Source: Lachnospiraceae bacterium (lineage in GTDB: Bacteria > Bacillota > Clostridia > Lachnospirales > Lachnospiraceae). Taken from it: 16,078 nucleotides of DNA. Positions 7,636-15,205 of this stretch are shown here, piece by piece (position 1 is the stretch's first letter; each line of letters starts with the position of its first letter). The notes under the pieces are model-generated. The model made no database searches. It was not told the DNA's origin and saw only the letters and a list, made by a program, of their open reading frames with translations. A program made the translations under genes and the position numbers. The DNA lies in NCBI GenBank assembly GCA_900770785.1, contig CAAGLJ010000177.1, forward strand, positions 1 to 16,078, given 5' to 3'.

Positions 7636-8124
7636 ATGAATCTGATTGTAGCAGTTGATGAAAACTGGGCCATTGGTTATAAAAATGAGTTATTAATCCG
7701 CATCCCTGGGGATATGAAGATGTTTCGGCAGGAGACTACCGGTAAGGTGGTGGTACTGGGAAGAAAGACTTTGGAAACCTTTCCTGGAGGACAGCCCTTA
7801 AGGGACAGGGAGAATATTATTCTTTCCACTGACCTGGCTTATCAGGTGAAGGGAGCAAAGGTGGTTCATTCAGTAGAGGAGCTTTTGGAAACACTGAAAG
7901 TCCATGACAGCAGTAATGTTTATATTATTGGCGGAGAAAGTGTCTATCGCCAGCTTTTACCCTACTGTGATACTGCTCATGTGACCCGGATTGACAGAGG
8001 TTATGAAGCAGATAGCTGGTTTCCTAATCTGGATGAGGATGGCGGTTGGAAGATAACAGCAGAAAGTGATGAGCAAAGCTATTTTGACACTACCTATCGG
8101 TTCGTGAAATATGAGAGGATTTAA
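7636..8124 (+). CDS. folA: Dihydrofolate reductase
   Basis: NADPH-dependent reduction of dihydrofolate to tetrahydrofolate, regenerating the cofactor oxidised by ThyA encoded just upstream; the target of trimethoprim-class inhibitors. From the ATG at 7636 the product is 162 residues, normal for the family. It shows MNLIVAVDENWAIGYKNELL, the active-site acid D26 in IPGDMKMF, the NADPH-binding GRKTLETFPGGQPL and the IIGGESVYRQLLPY segment. An upstream in-frame ATG at 7624 has no ribosome binding site. GGAGG at 7626-7630 is 5 bases before 7636, and the family's first strand starts right there. The gene is the last of the operon, ending in a strong terminator. The symbol dfrA is also used for this gene. 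Confidence 0.96.
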   Translation: MNLIVAVDENWAIGYKNELLIRIPGDMKMFRQETTGKVVVLGRKTLETFPGGQPLRDRENIILSTDLAYQVKGAKVVHSVEELLETLKVHDSSNVYIIGGESVYRQLLPYCDTAHVTRIDRGYEADSWFPNLDEDGGWKITAESDEQSYFDTTYRFVKYERI

Positions 8125-8157
8125 GGCCGCCACCGTTACAGAGTTTTAAACAAGAAG

Positions 8158-8195
8158 AAAAGGTTTTACCGCTGACTACAGGGTAAAACCTTTTT
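8158..8195. terminator. Intrinsic terminator after the thyA-folA operon
   Basis: AAAAGGTTTTACC (8158-8170) pairs perfectly with GGTAAAACCTTTT (8182-8194) around an 11-base loop, running into TTTTT. It is symmetrical enough to act also for the convergent yerC-like gene ending at 8241. Confidence 0.9.
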
Positions 8196-8240
8196 GCTGA
8201 CATAATGGGATAAAATTTATTATTCTATTGAGCAGTAAGC

Positions 8241-8540
8241 TTAAGCCTGAACTACTTCGCTCAGTCGCTGGAAAATCATCTCATAGCCATCATTTCCATA
8301 GTTTAAGGAACGGTTGACGCGGCTGATGGTAGCAGTAGATGCTCCGGTTTTCTCAGCAATTTCCAGATAAGTTTTATGATCCTTCAGCATGGCAGCTACT
8401 TCAAATCGCTGGGAAAGTGACAGTAATTCGTTGACGGTACACAAATCTTCAAAAAAGCTGTAGCATTCTTCCTTATCCTTCAGATACAAAATAGCTTCAA
8501 ACAAATGGTCTACAGCCTCGGTTTTAATTTTTTTATTCAT
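8241..8540 (-). CDS. YerC/TrpR-like DNA-binding regulator
   Basis: Small helix-turn-helix regulator of the TrpR superfamily, YerC/YecD type; 99 residues from the ATG at 8540-8538. The family pattern is visible: LFEAILYLKDKEECYSFFEDL, then TVNELLSLSQRFEVAAML and the recognition-helix region YLEIAEKTGASTATISRVNR, followed by SLNYGNDGYEMI. The frame opens 16 codons earlier at 8588. However, AGGAGG (plus-strand CCTCCT at 8549-8554) lies 8 bases before the inner ATG, the upstream codons overlap a possible -10 TATGAT (8589-8584, minus), and the B. subtilis homolog is about this length. It is transcribed divergently from the DUF1836 gene. In B. subtilis yerC lies near pcrB-pcrA-ligA; here pcrA is two genes away on the other side, so part of that neighbourhood may be preserved. 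The effector is unknown. Confidence 0.9.
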   Translation of the reverse strand: MNKKIKTEAVDHLFEAILYLKDKEECYSFFEDLCTVNELLSLSQRFEVAAMLKDHKTYLEIAEKTGASTATISRVNRSLNYGNDGYEMIFQRLSEVVQA

Positions 8541-8708
8541 AAGGGATACCTCCTCTTTTTCTAGCACTTCTGTCAGAAATTTTATCATACTAAAGTTTTA
8601 AAGTAAAGAAGAAGGAAAGAGGAATTTCTTAAATTAATCTAAAAATAAATACATTTTTCTTAACCAATATCTTTAAAATCACCATTTTCCTATCAATCAT
8701 ACAGGCTT

Positions 8709-8742
8709 ACTACTTGATAAGTAGTTTTTATTACTATATAAT
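8709..8742 (+). promoter_or_regulatory. Promoter with palindrome over the -35 box
   Basis: TTGATA (8714-8719), a 17-base spacer and TATAAT (8737-8742) form a near-consensus promoter. The perfect palindrome ACTACTT-GAT-AAGTAGT (8709-8725) covers the whole -35 hexamer, as an operator for a repressor would. It controls the DUF1836 gene and probably the substrate-binding protein gene behind it. The gap 8541-8708 is very AT-rich; apart from the possible TATGAT (8589-8584, minus) for the yerC-like gene I see nothing in it. Confidence 0.7.
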
Positions 8743-8792
8743 ATATTACAGATGCAATATTATATGGAGACTGTGACGAAGATTCAGTCTGT

Positions 8793-8820
8793 GGGGCATA
8801 GGCTGCCCCTTATGGAGGGG
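8793..8820 (+). promoter_or_regulatory. Leader with two competing hairpins at the ribosome binding site
   Basis: GGGGCA (8793-8798) can pair with TGCCCC (8804-8809). The same CCCCT (8806-8810) can instead pair with AGGGG (8816-8820), which is part of the ribosome binding site GGAGGGG of the DUF1836 gene. The two stems share CCCC and cannot form together, so one frees and the other hides the ribosome binding site. Short stems; a functional switch is inference. Confidence 0.35.
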
Positions 8821-8823
8821 AAG

Positions 8824-9426
8824 ATGAAAAAGAATATGCAGCAGATTTTAGAAAGTATGATGAAGAGGGTAGACCAACTGACCTATATCCGCCCGGAGGA
8901 AATTCCCAATATTGATTTATATATGGATCAGGTATTGACCTTTATGAATGAAAGGCTGCGCCATACCACCAGAAATCCCGGGGCGGATAAGCTTCTGACC
9001 AAGACGATGATCAATAATTATGCCAAAAGCGACCTTCTCCCGCCTCCGGATAAAAAGAAGTATTCCAGAGATCATATCCTGCTTTTACTGTTTATCTACT
9101 ATTTTAAAGGGGTATTATCCATTAATGATACCAGAGAGCTTCTGGGGAATTTTTCAGATACCTATTTTGGAAGAAAAAAGGAGTTTGGCCTTGAGGATAT
9201 TTATAATGAGGTATTCAGCCTGGAGGCAGGGCAGATAGAAATTCTGAGAAAGGATCTTTATGATAAATTTGGCATTGCGGAAGCTACGTTTAAGGATGGA
9301 CCTGAGGAAAGTCAGGAATTTTTGCGATTTTTTTCCTTCATCTGCCTGTTGAGCTTTGATGTGTATGTAAAAAGAATGCTGATTGAAACAGCCATTGATG
9401 AGTACTGCTATCGAAAAGAAGATTGA
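8824..9426 (+). CDS. DUF1836 domain protein
   Basis: Member of the DUF1836 family, common in Firmicutes and without an assigned function; 200 residues from the ATG at 8824. The recognisable core begins near residue 56 (LLTKTMINNYAKSDLLPPP, then KKKYSRDHILLLLFIYYFKG). Its shape, an N-terminal turn-like segment followed by 'PPP..KKYSR.HI', resembles the winged DNA-binding part of MerR-type regulators, so a regulatory role is plausible but not shown. The frame is open upstream to an ATG at 8752. That ATG would be within about 3 bases of the transcription start predicted from the promoter at 8714-8742, while GGAGGGG precedes 8824. A lipoprotein gene follows after 59 bases with no terminator between, so the two are probably co-transcribed. 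Confidence 0.85.
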   Translation: MKKNMQQILESMMKRVDQLTYIRPEEIPNIDLYMDQVLTFMNERLRHTTRNPGADKLLTKTMINNYAKSDLLPPPDKKKYSRDHILLLLFIYYFKGVLSINDTRELLGNFSDTYFGRKKEFGLEDIYNEVFSLEAGQIEILRKDLYDKFGIAEATFKDGPEESQEFLRFFSFICLLSFDVYVKRMLIETAIDEYCYRKED

Positions 9427-9485
9427 CAGGAACATATTTGCCGTAAATTACGTATCCTATACCATCAGTCATTTAGGAGGATTTT

Positions 9486-10481
9486 ATGAAGAAGAAACTG
9501 ATGGTATTTTTCATGCTTATGGCTATGGCACTGGCTTCTCTGACTGGATGCCAGGATGGTACGGTGGGAAAAACGAAGGTGACTTTGAACGAGGTTGCTC
9601 ATTCTGTTTTTTATGCGCCTATGTATGTTGCCCTGGAGGAGGGGTATTTTGCCGAAGAAGGGCTGGAAGTGAATCTGGTCACCGGCTTTGGTGCAGATAA
9701 AACCATGACTGCCCTGCTTTCAGGAGAGGCAGACATTGGCTTTATGGGACCAGAAACTACCCTTTATACTTATCAGGGGGATATAGAAGACTATGCCGTT
9801 AATTTCGCCCAACTGACTCAGCGGGCCGGTAATTTCCTGGTAGGAAGGCAGAAGGAAGAGAATTTTTCTTTTGCAGACCTGAAGGGAAAACAGGTTCTGG
9901 GGGGCAGAGCAGGAGGAATGCCTCAGATGGTTTTTGAATATATTTTAAAGAAGAACGGGCTGGACCCTGCCACAGATTTGACCATCGACCAGAGTATTGA
10001 TTTTGGCTCCACAGCAGCAGCTTTTTCCGGTGGGCAGGGCGAGTACACCATAGAATTTGAGCCTCATGCAACGCTGCTTGAGCAGAAGGGAGACGGTTAT
10101 GTATTGGCTTCTCTGGGAGAGGAATCAGGCTACGTTCCTTATACTGCCTTCAGTGCAAAAAAGAGCTATATAGAGGCCAATCCGCAGATTATGGAAGCCT
10201 TCGTGGCAGGGCTGCAAAAGGGGATGGAGTATGTTAACTCCCATACACCTGAGGAGATTGCAGCACTGCTTAAGCCGCAGTTTGAAGAAATGGAGGAATC
10301 CACACTGGCAGCGATAATCGCGCGATACCAGAGTCAGGACAGCTGGAAAACGGATCTGGTTTTTGAGCAGGAAGCCTTCGAGCTTTTGCAGGATATTTTG
10401 ATAGATGCCAATGTACTGGAGGAACGTCTTCCCTATGAAAATCTGGTTAATACGGAATTTGCAGGAAGGGTAAAAGAATAA
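9486..10481 (+). CDS. ABC transporter substrate-binding lipoprotein, NMT1/SsuA-like
   Basis: Extracellular, lipid-anchored binding protein of the type-2 periplasmic-binding fold. The 331-residue product starts with MKKKLMVFFMLMAMALAS and the lipobox LTGC (C22 would be acylated after signal peptidase II cleavage). The mature part has the NMT1/THI5/SsuA-like opening: FYAPMYVALEEGYFAEEGLEV, then TMTALLSGEADIGFMGPET, followed by DLKGKQVLGGRAGGMPQ. Members bind sulfonates, thiamine precursors, nitrate or taurine; the ligand cannot be told here. AGGAGG lies 5 bases upstream of the ATG. No permease or ATPase gene of an importer is adjacent; the next gene is pcrA, so the partners must be elsewhere or shared. 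Probably co-transcribed with the DUF1836 gene. Confidence 0.9.
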   Translation: MKKKLMVFFMLMAMALASLTGCQDGTVGKTKVTLNEVAHSVFYAPMYVALEEGYFAEEGLEVNLVTGFGADKTMTALLSGEADIGFMGPETTLYTYQGDIEDYAVNFAQLTQRAGNFLVGRQKEENFSFADLKGKQVLGGRAGGMPQMVFEYILKKNGLDPATDLTIDQSIDFGSTAAAFSGGQGEYTIEFEPHATLLEQKGDGYVLASLGEESGYVPYTAFSAKKSYIEANPQIMEAFVAGLQKGMEYVNSHTPEEIAALLKPQFEEMEESTLAAIIARYQSQDSWKTDLVFEQEAFELLQDILIDANVLEERLPYENLVNTEFAGRVKE

Positions 10482-10518
10482 CTCTTCCCACCTTTCTCTT
10501 TTCCTCATTAAAAAATCA

Positions 10519-10527
10519 TGCTATAAT
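10519..10527 (+). promoter_or_regulatory. Extended -10 promoter of pcrA
   Basis: TGC-TATAAT (10519-10527) is an extended -10 element with no good -35. It places transcription start near 10534, about 68 bases before the pcrA ATG. Confidence 0.55.
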
Positions 10528-10601
10528 AAGTCCCAGCCGAGTGTGGCAAAAAAGGCAGCATTGCAGGTGAAACTTGTGATAGGCATGGAGATTACGATAA
10601 A

Positions 10602-12959
10602 ATGAGCATTTATGATACCTTGAACCAGGAACAAAAAGAAGCGGTTTTTCACACTGAGGGTCCACTCCTGATTCTGGCAGGAGCGGGCTCTGGTAAAACC
10701 CGCGTGATTACCCATAGAATTGCTTTTTTAATAGAAGAAATGGGAGTGAAGCCATGGAACATTCTGGCGATCACCTTTACCAATAAGGCAGCAGGAGAGA
10801 TGCGTAATCGTGTGGATGAGCTGGTGGGCTTTGGAGCAGATCAAATCTGGGTTTCCACCTTCCACTCTACCTGTGTGCGGATTCTCAGGCGGCATATTGA
10901 CCGACTGGGCTTTGATACCAGCTTTACCATTTATGATACGGATGACCAGAAAACGGTAATTAAGGATGTTTGCAAGAGGCTGCAGCTGGATTCAAAGCAA
11001 TATAAGGAAAGAACTCTGCTTGGAGCTATTTCCTCTGCAAAGGATGAACTGATTAGTCCTGAGGAGTTTGCTCTGAATGCGGGAATGGATTTCAGGCAGC
11101 AGAAGATTGCACAGGTATATATGGAATACCAGAAGGCCCTAAAAAGCAGCAATGCTCTGGATTTTGATGATTTGATCGTAAAGACCGTGGAGCTTTTTAA
11201 AAATAATCCCGAAGTTTTGGACAACTATCAGGAGCGTTTCCGCTATATCATGGTAGATGAGTATCAGGATACCAATACGGCTCAGTTTGAGCTGGTAAGG
11301 CTGTTGGCTTCCAAGTACCGCAACCTTTGTGTGGTGGGGGATGATGATCAGTCCATCTATAAATTCAGAGGGGCCAACATCAGCAATATTTTGGACTTTG
11401 AGCATTATTTTTCGGATGCCAGGGTGATCAAGCTGGAGCAGAATTACCGTTCAACCCAGACTATTCTGGATGCGGCTAATCAGGTTATCCAAAATAATGT
11501 GGAGCGAAAGGACAAGGCTCTGTGGACCAGTCAGGGGGAAGGAAGCCGGATTCATTTTCGCCAGTTTGATACGGCTTATGAAGAAGCGGAATATATTGCT
11601 TTTGATATTCAGGGAAAACGGCGAAGGCAGGAGGCAGATTATGGAGATTTTGCCATCCTCTATCGAACCAATGCCCAGTCCCGTATTCTGGAGGAGCGGT
11701 TTGTTCAGGAAGGGATTCCCTATGATTTGGTGGGGGGGACCAACTTTTATTCCCGAAAAGAAATTAAGGATATGCTGGCCTATTTAAAAACCATTGACAA
11801 CGGTCGGGATGATTTGGCGGTAAAGCGGATTATCAATGTTCCTAAAAGGGGAATCGGTGCTACCACCTTAAGTAAGGTTCAAAGTTATGCCAGCGAGAAT
11901 GGGCTCAGCTTTTTTGAAGGCTTACGGCAGGCAGCCGAGATTCCCGGGCTGGGAAAAGCAGCTGGTAAGCTGACCGGATTCGTTAATATGATGGAGGTTT
12001 TCCATACCAGAGCGCCAATCTATGGTTTGAAGAAGCTGCTGGAGGATATTTTGGAAACCACAGGTTATATAGAGGCCTTAAGAGAGGCAGACGAAGAGGA
12101 TGCGGAGGACAGAATTGACAATATTAATGAGCTGATTACCAAGGCAAGAGCCTTTGAGGAAGCCCACCCGGATGCTACTTTAAGCCAATTTTTAGAGGAG
12201 GTTGCCCTGGTGGCAGACATTGACCGCATTGAAGGAGAAAGTAACCGGGTATTGTTAATGACTCTACACAGTGCCAAGGGACTGGAATTTCATGAGGTTT
12301 ATCTGGCGGGAATGGAGGATGGTATTTTTCCCAGCTATATGACCATCATCGATGAAGACCCTACCGCCATTGAAGAAGAGCGGCGGCTGGCTTATGTAGG
12401 AATTACAAGAGCCATGAAGGAATTGACTTTGACGGCAGCCAGAATGCGAATGCTTCGGGGAGAGACTCAGTACAATCCGGTGAGCCGTTTTGTACGGGAA
12501 ATACCGCAGGAGCTGTTGGACAATCGTCCCCTGCCTGCACCCCGCCGGGAAATAAGCTATCAGGAGGATTTAGGTGAACGATCTTCTTTCAGGGCAAAGC
12601 CTTTTGGTACAATGGGGCAGACCCGGTCAGCCAGCTTTCTGGGAGAGGGAATAGGAGCCACCCGTCCAGCCGGTGCCGTCTTTGCCAAACCGAAGGCAGT
12701 AGCACGTCCTAAAGCCACCGCTTTAGAGAACAGGCCCTTTATTGCCAGAGGACTGACGGGCAGCGGCTTAAGTAAGGGAGCACCTGCCAGTGGGAAGCTG
12801 GATTATGGACAGGGAGACCGGGTAAGGCACATTAAATATGGGGAGGGAACCGTTAAGGCAATTGAACCGGGCCCCAGAGATTATCAGGTTACGGTGGAAT
12901 TTGACCAGGCAGGCCAGAAGGTAATGTATGCTGCTTTTGCAAAACTGAAAAAAATATAA
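10602..12959 (+). CDS. pcrA: PcrA-type UvrD/Rep superfamily 1 DNA helicase
   Basis: ATP-driven 3'-to-5' DNA helicase acting in nucleotide excision repair, clearing of RecA and transcription-replication conflicts; cytoplasmic. The 785 residues carry the Q-motif (Q9), Walker A AGAGSGKT (26-33) and Ia TFTNKAAGEM. Motif II is VDEYQDTN (D219, E220), motif III GDDDQSIYKFRGA (from 246) and motif IV QNYRST. Motif V is LMTLHSAKGLEF and motif VI EERRLAYVGITRA. After about residue 640 comes a proline- and alanine-rich linker, then a C-terminal Tudor-like domain (GDRVRHIKYGEGTVKAIE) that binds RNA polymerase in PcrA and UvrD. It is somewhat longer than B. subtilis PcrA, the extra length lying in the linker. 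GGAG lies 11 bases before the ATG. It has its own promoter; pcrB and ligA are not adjacent. Confidence 0.96.
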   Translation: MSIYDTLNQEQKEAVFHTEGPLLILAGAGSGKTRVITHRIAFLIEEMGVKPWNILAITFTNKAAGEMRNRVDELVGFGADQIWVSTFHSTCVRILRRHIDRLGFDTSFTIYDTDDQKTVIKDVCKRLQLDSKQYKERTLLGAISSAKDELISPEEFALNAGMDFRQQKIAQVYMEYQKALKSSNALDFDDLIVKTVELFKNNPEVLDNYQERFRYIMVDEYQDTNTAQFELVRLLASKYRNLCVVGDDDQSIYKFRGANISNILDFEHYFSDARVIKLEQNYRSTQTILDAANQVIQNNVERKDKALWTSQGEGSRIHFRQFDTAYEEAEYIAFDIQGKRRRQEADYGDFAILYRTNAQSRILEERFVQEGIPYDLVGGTNFYSRKEIKDMLAYLKTIDNGRDDLAVKRIINVPKRGIGATTLSKVQSYASENGLSFFEGLRQAAEIPGLGKAAGKLTGFVNMMEVFHTRAPIYGLKKLLEDILETTGYIEALREADEEDAEDRIDNINELITKARAFEEAHPDATLSQFLEEVALVADIDRIEGESNRVLLMTLHSAKGLEFHEVYLAGMEDGIFPSYMTIIDEDPTAIEEERRLAYVGITRAMKELTLTAARMRMLRGETQYNPVSRFVREIPQELLDNRPLPAPRREISYQEDLGERSSFRAKPFGTMGQTRSASFLGEGIGATRPAGAVFAKPKAVARPKATALENRPFIARGLTGSGLSKGAPASGKLDYGQGDRVRHIKYGEGTVKAIEPGPRDYQVTVEFDQAGQKVMYAAFAKLKKI

Positions 12960-13033
12960 AGCCTGGTGACAAAAATTTTATAATTGTTTTGTGATTTTTC
13001 CTTTTGAAACCTGTAGTAAAATTAAAATAAAAG

Positions 13034-13042
13034 TGGTATGAT
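13034..13042 (+). promoter_or_regulatory. Extended -10 promoter of the small membrane protein gene
   Basis: TGG-TATGAT (13034-13042) with a weak -35 (TAGTAA at 13014-13019, 17-base spacer) lies about 30 bases upstream of the start codon at 13079. The AT-rich stretch 12965-13000 after pcrA has only a weak, imperfect hairpin. Confidence 0.45.
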
Positions 13043-13078
13043 ATAGTTAACATTCAAGGAAAGAGGGTATAAAGAACC

Positions 13079-13381
13079 ATGAGTAAACTTGATGAAATTT
13101 TAGAGATCGTAAGGAGTAATACAATGAGAAAAGAAGAGAAGAAATCTTGCCCTATTGTTTGGATTTTAGCCATTATTGGCGGAGTAGCTGCTATTGCTGC
13201 CATTGCTTATGCGGTATATCGTTATTTCCGCACAGAGGTGATAGAAGATTTGGAAGAGGATTTTGATGAGGACTTCGATGATGATTTTTTTGAGGATGAA
13301 GATACTGAGCCTATCGTGATTCCCAAACAGGAAAGCAGCGAGGAGAAGGTTGCAGCAGATGCACCCACAGCAGAGGAATAA
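13079..13381 (+). CDS. Small membrane protein with acidic cytoplasmic tail
   Basis: Unrecognised 100-residue protein. An amphipathic N-terminus (1-24, charged, with one Cys at 24) is followed by one membrane span at about 25-50 (IVWILAIIGGVAAIAAIAYA) and the turn YRYFR. A strikingly acidic run follows at about 53-78, almost all D, E and F (EDFDEDFDDDFFEDED), and then a disordered-looking PKQESSEE/APTAEE end. By the positive-inside rule (KK before and R after the span) the orientation is ambiguous. The ribosome binding site is GAGGG, 11 bases upstream. The gene has its own extended -10 promoter. Proteins of this shape are often found near cell-envelope or division genes, but nothing here shows a function. 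It is followed by a 250-base gap holding a terminator. Confidence 0.75.
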   Translation: MSKLDEILEIVRSNTMRKEEKKSCPIVWILAIIGGVAAIAAIAYAVYRYFRTEVIEDLEEDFDEDFDDDFFEDEDTEPIVIPKQESSEEKVAADAPTAEE

Positions 13382-13533
13382 AATGGATTTAAGTTGCCGT
13401 TCAGGAAGTGCTGAATACTGGGGATTCGTTAGAAAATCTTAAGTTTACAGGAAAAATTCTGCTGCAAAAGGTGATTTGAAATAAGCTTTTGCTGGTGGCA
13501 GGAAGGGTTTGGGCGGTTACGAATTGAATTTAG

Positions 13534-13579
13534 GCTGTTGTATTTAAGAGGTCAGGTTCTTGATACAACAGCTTTTTTT
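13534..13579 (+). terminator. Intrinsic terminator ahead of the rRNA methyltransferase gene
   Basis: GCTGTTGTAT (13534-13543) pairs perfectly with ATACAACAGC (13563-13572), with AAGA/TCTT pairing inside the loop, followed by seven T (13573-13579). It ends 49 bases before the GTG start of the methyltransferase. The rest of 13382-13533 shows no gene and no clear promoter. Either it ends the upstream mRNA, or it is an attenuator in the leader of the methyltransferase. Confidence 0.85.
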
Positions 13580-13628
13580 GTGTCAGCAGGGATGCAGGAA
13601 TCAGGAAGAGCTGGAAATGGAGGTTAGC

Positions 13629-15131
13629 GTGAAAAAAGGGCAGACTTATACCGGAGTGGTGGAGAGAGTGGATTTTCCCAATAAGGGCATTGTAGTGACA
13701 GAGGAACTTCAGGAGGATGGAAGCAGCAAAAAGGTTTGCTGTGTGGTAAAGAATACTTTGCCGGGACAAAGGGTAACTTTTACAGTTAATAAACTGCGGA
13801 AAGGGAAGGCGGAAGGAAGGCTGCTTGCATTGGAAGAGGCTTCTCCTATGGAGGTTGAAAGCCCCTGTCCCCATTTTGGGTTATGTGGAGGCTGTATTTA
13901 TTTAACACTGCCTTATGAGGAACAACTGGAGATTAAAAAGAGGCAGGTAGAAGGGCTTTTGGATAATTGTCTTAAAGGAAAACAGGGTTCTTTTTGCTTT
14001 GAGGGAATTAAAGGAAGTCCTGCCCTTTATGGATATCGAAATAAGATGGAATTTTCCTTTGGAGATGAGATAAAGGATGGGCCCTTGGCCTTGGGAATGC
14101 ATAAGCGCGGGAGCTTTTATGATATTGTTACGGTGGACAGCTGCCAAATTGTGGATGGGGATTTTCAAAAAATTTTAAAGACCAGTCTTGATTATTTTGC
14201 AGAACAGAATCTGTCCTTTTATCACCGGCTTCGGCATGAAGGGTATCTGCGCCATTTGCTGGTAAGAAAAGCAGTAAAGACGGGAGAGATTCTGGTGGCT
14301 CTGGTGACCACTTCCCAATGGGGGGAGGCAGAGGATTGGAAGAAGGCGGAAAGGCAGCTGCAGGATGAAACGGTAACTGACCGGATACATTGGCTGGAAG
14401 AAGAGAGGCTGCTGGAAGGCTGGAAGGAGGAGGTGCTGGCCCTTAAGGTATCGGGAAGGATTGCGGGATTGCTTCATATTACTAATGACGCAGTAGCTGA
14501 TGTGGTCAGAAGTGATGGGACGGATATTCTTTATGGCCAGGATTATTTCTATGAAGAATTGTTGGGACTTAAGTTTAAAATATCTACTTTTTCCTTTTTT
14601 CAGACTAATTCTCTTGGGGCAGAGGTATTATATCAGACGGTCAGGGAGTATATCGGAGAACTGGGAATAGATGCCCGGGATGGTAAACCGGATAAAGTTG
14701 TTTTTGACCTGTACAGTGGGACAGGTACTATTGCCCAGTTGATGGCACCGGTGGCGAAAAAGGTAATCGGTGTGGAAATCGTAGAAGAGGCAGTGGAGGC
14801 GGCAAAGAAGAATGCTGCCTTGAATGGACTTACTAATTGTGAGTTTATTGCCGGCGATGTTTTGAAGGTGCTGGATACTATAGAGGAAAAGCCGGATTTT
14901 ATTATTCTGGATCCGCCTCGGGACGGTATTCATCCCAAGGCGCTGGAGAAGATTATAGATTATGGTGTTGATCGCCTTATTTACATCAGCTGTAAGCCCA
15001 CCAGTCTGGTTCGTGATTTGGAGATTTTTCTGGAAAAAGGGTATGTGGTGGAGCGGGCTGTGGCTGTGGACCAGTTTCCCTGGACGGGGCATGTGGAGAC
15101 AATAGTTGCACTACATCGGACCGATATGTAA
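13629..15131 (+). CDS. rlmD: 23S rRNA (uracil-C5)-methyltransferase, RlmCD/RumA family
   Basis: SAM-dependent methylation of uracil C5 in 23S rRNA (U1939, in B. subtilis also U747). From the GTG at 13629 the product is 500 residues. A TRAM-type RNA-binding domain occupies about 1-70. The iron-sulfur cysteines are C80, C86, C89 and C172 (CPHFGLCGGC plus DSCQI). The SAM site is VFDLYSGTGTIA (around D360), followed by IILDPPRDGIHP (D428) and the catalytic C455 in YISCKPTSL. GGAGG at 13619-13623 is 5 bases before the GTG; an ATG at 13617 is a possible alternative. The frame opens further upstream inside the terminator, so a more distal start is unlikely. The last residues after GHVETIV (ALHRTDM) may come from inserted foreign DNA. 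Symbols rumA and rlmCD are used for relatives. Confidence 0.93.
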   Translation: MKKGQTYTGVVERVDFPNKGIVVTEELQEDGSSKKVCCVVKNTLPGQRVTFTVNKLRKGKAEGRLLALEEASPMEVESPCPHFGLCGGCIYLTLPYEEQLEIKKRQVEGLLDNCLKGKQGSFCFEGIKGSPALYGYRNKMEFSFGDEIKDGPLALGMHKRGSFYDIVTVDSCQIVDGDFQKILKTSLDYFAEQNLSFYHRLRHEGYLRHLLVRKAVKTGEILVALVTTSQWGEAEDWKKAERQLQDETVTDRIHWLEEERLLEGWKEEVLALKVSGRIAGLLHITNDAVADVVRSDGTDILYGQDYFYEELLGLKFKISTFSFFQTNSLGAEVLYQTVREYIGELGIDARDGKPDKVVFDLYSGTGTIAQLMAPVAKKVIGVEIVEEAVEAAKKNAALNGLTNCEFIAGDVLKVLDTIEEKPDFIILDPPRDGIHPKALEKIIDYGVDRLIYISCKPTSLVRDLEIFLEKGYVVERAVAVDQFPWTGHVETIVALHRTDM

Positions 15132-15170
15132 AAATCCTTGATTTTAGGCACTATGAGAGGTTTTTTAGGT

Positions 15171-15199
15171 TTGACCAGAGTGACCGAAAAACATACAAA
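15171..15199 (+). promoter_or_regulatory. Candidate promoter of the element's leader
   Basis: TTGACC (15171-15176), a 17-base spacer and TACAAA (15194-15199) give a transcription start near 15206, ahead of the hairpins and terminator that precede the ParB-like gene. Confidence 0.4.
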
Positions 15200-15205
15200 A
15201 AAGCA

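Noticed and set aside
12960..13000. Terminator after pcrA
   Set aside because: The ACAAAA/TTTTGT pairing is short, AT-only and interrupted; not enough to call.
13560..13628. TTG-initiated extension of the rRNA methyltransferase
   Set aside because: The TTG lies inside the terminator hairpin and has no ribosome binding site.
14628..15092. Open minus-strand frame of 154 codons opposite the methyltransferase
   Set aside because: Antisense to the SAM-binding and catalytic region; composition is a by-product of that coding strand.
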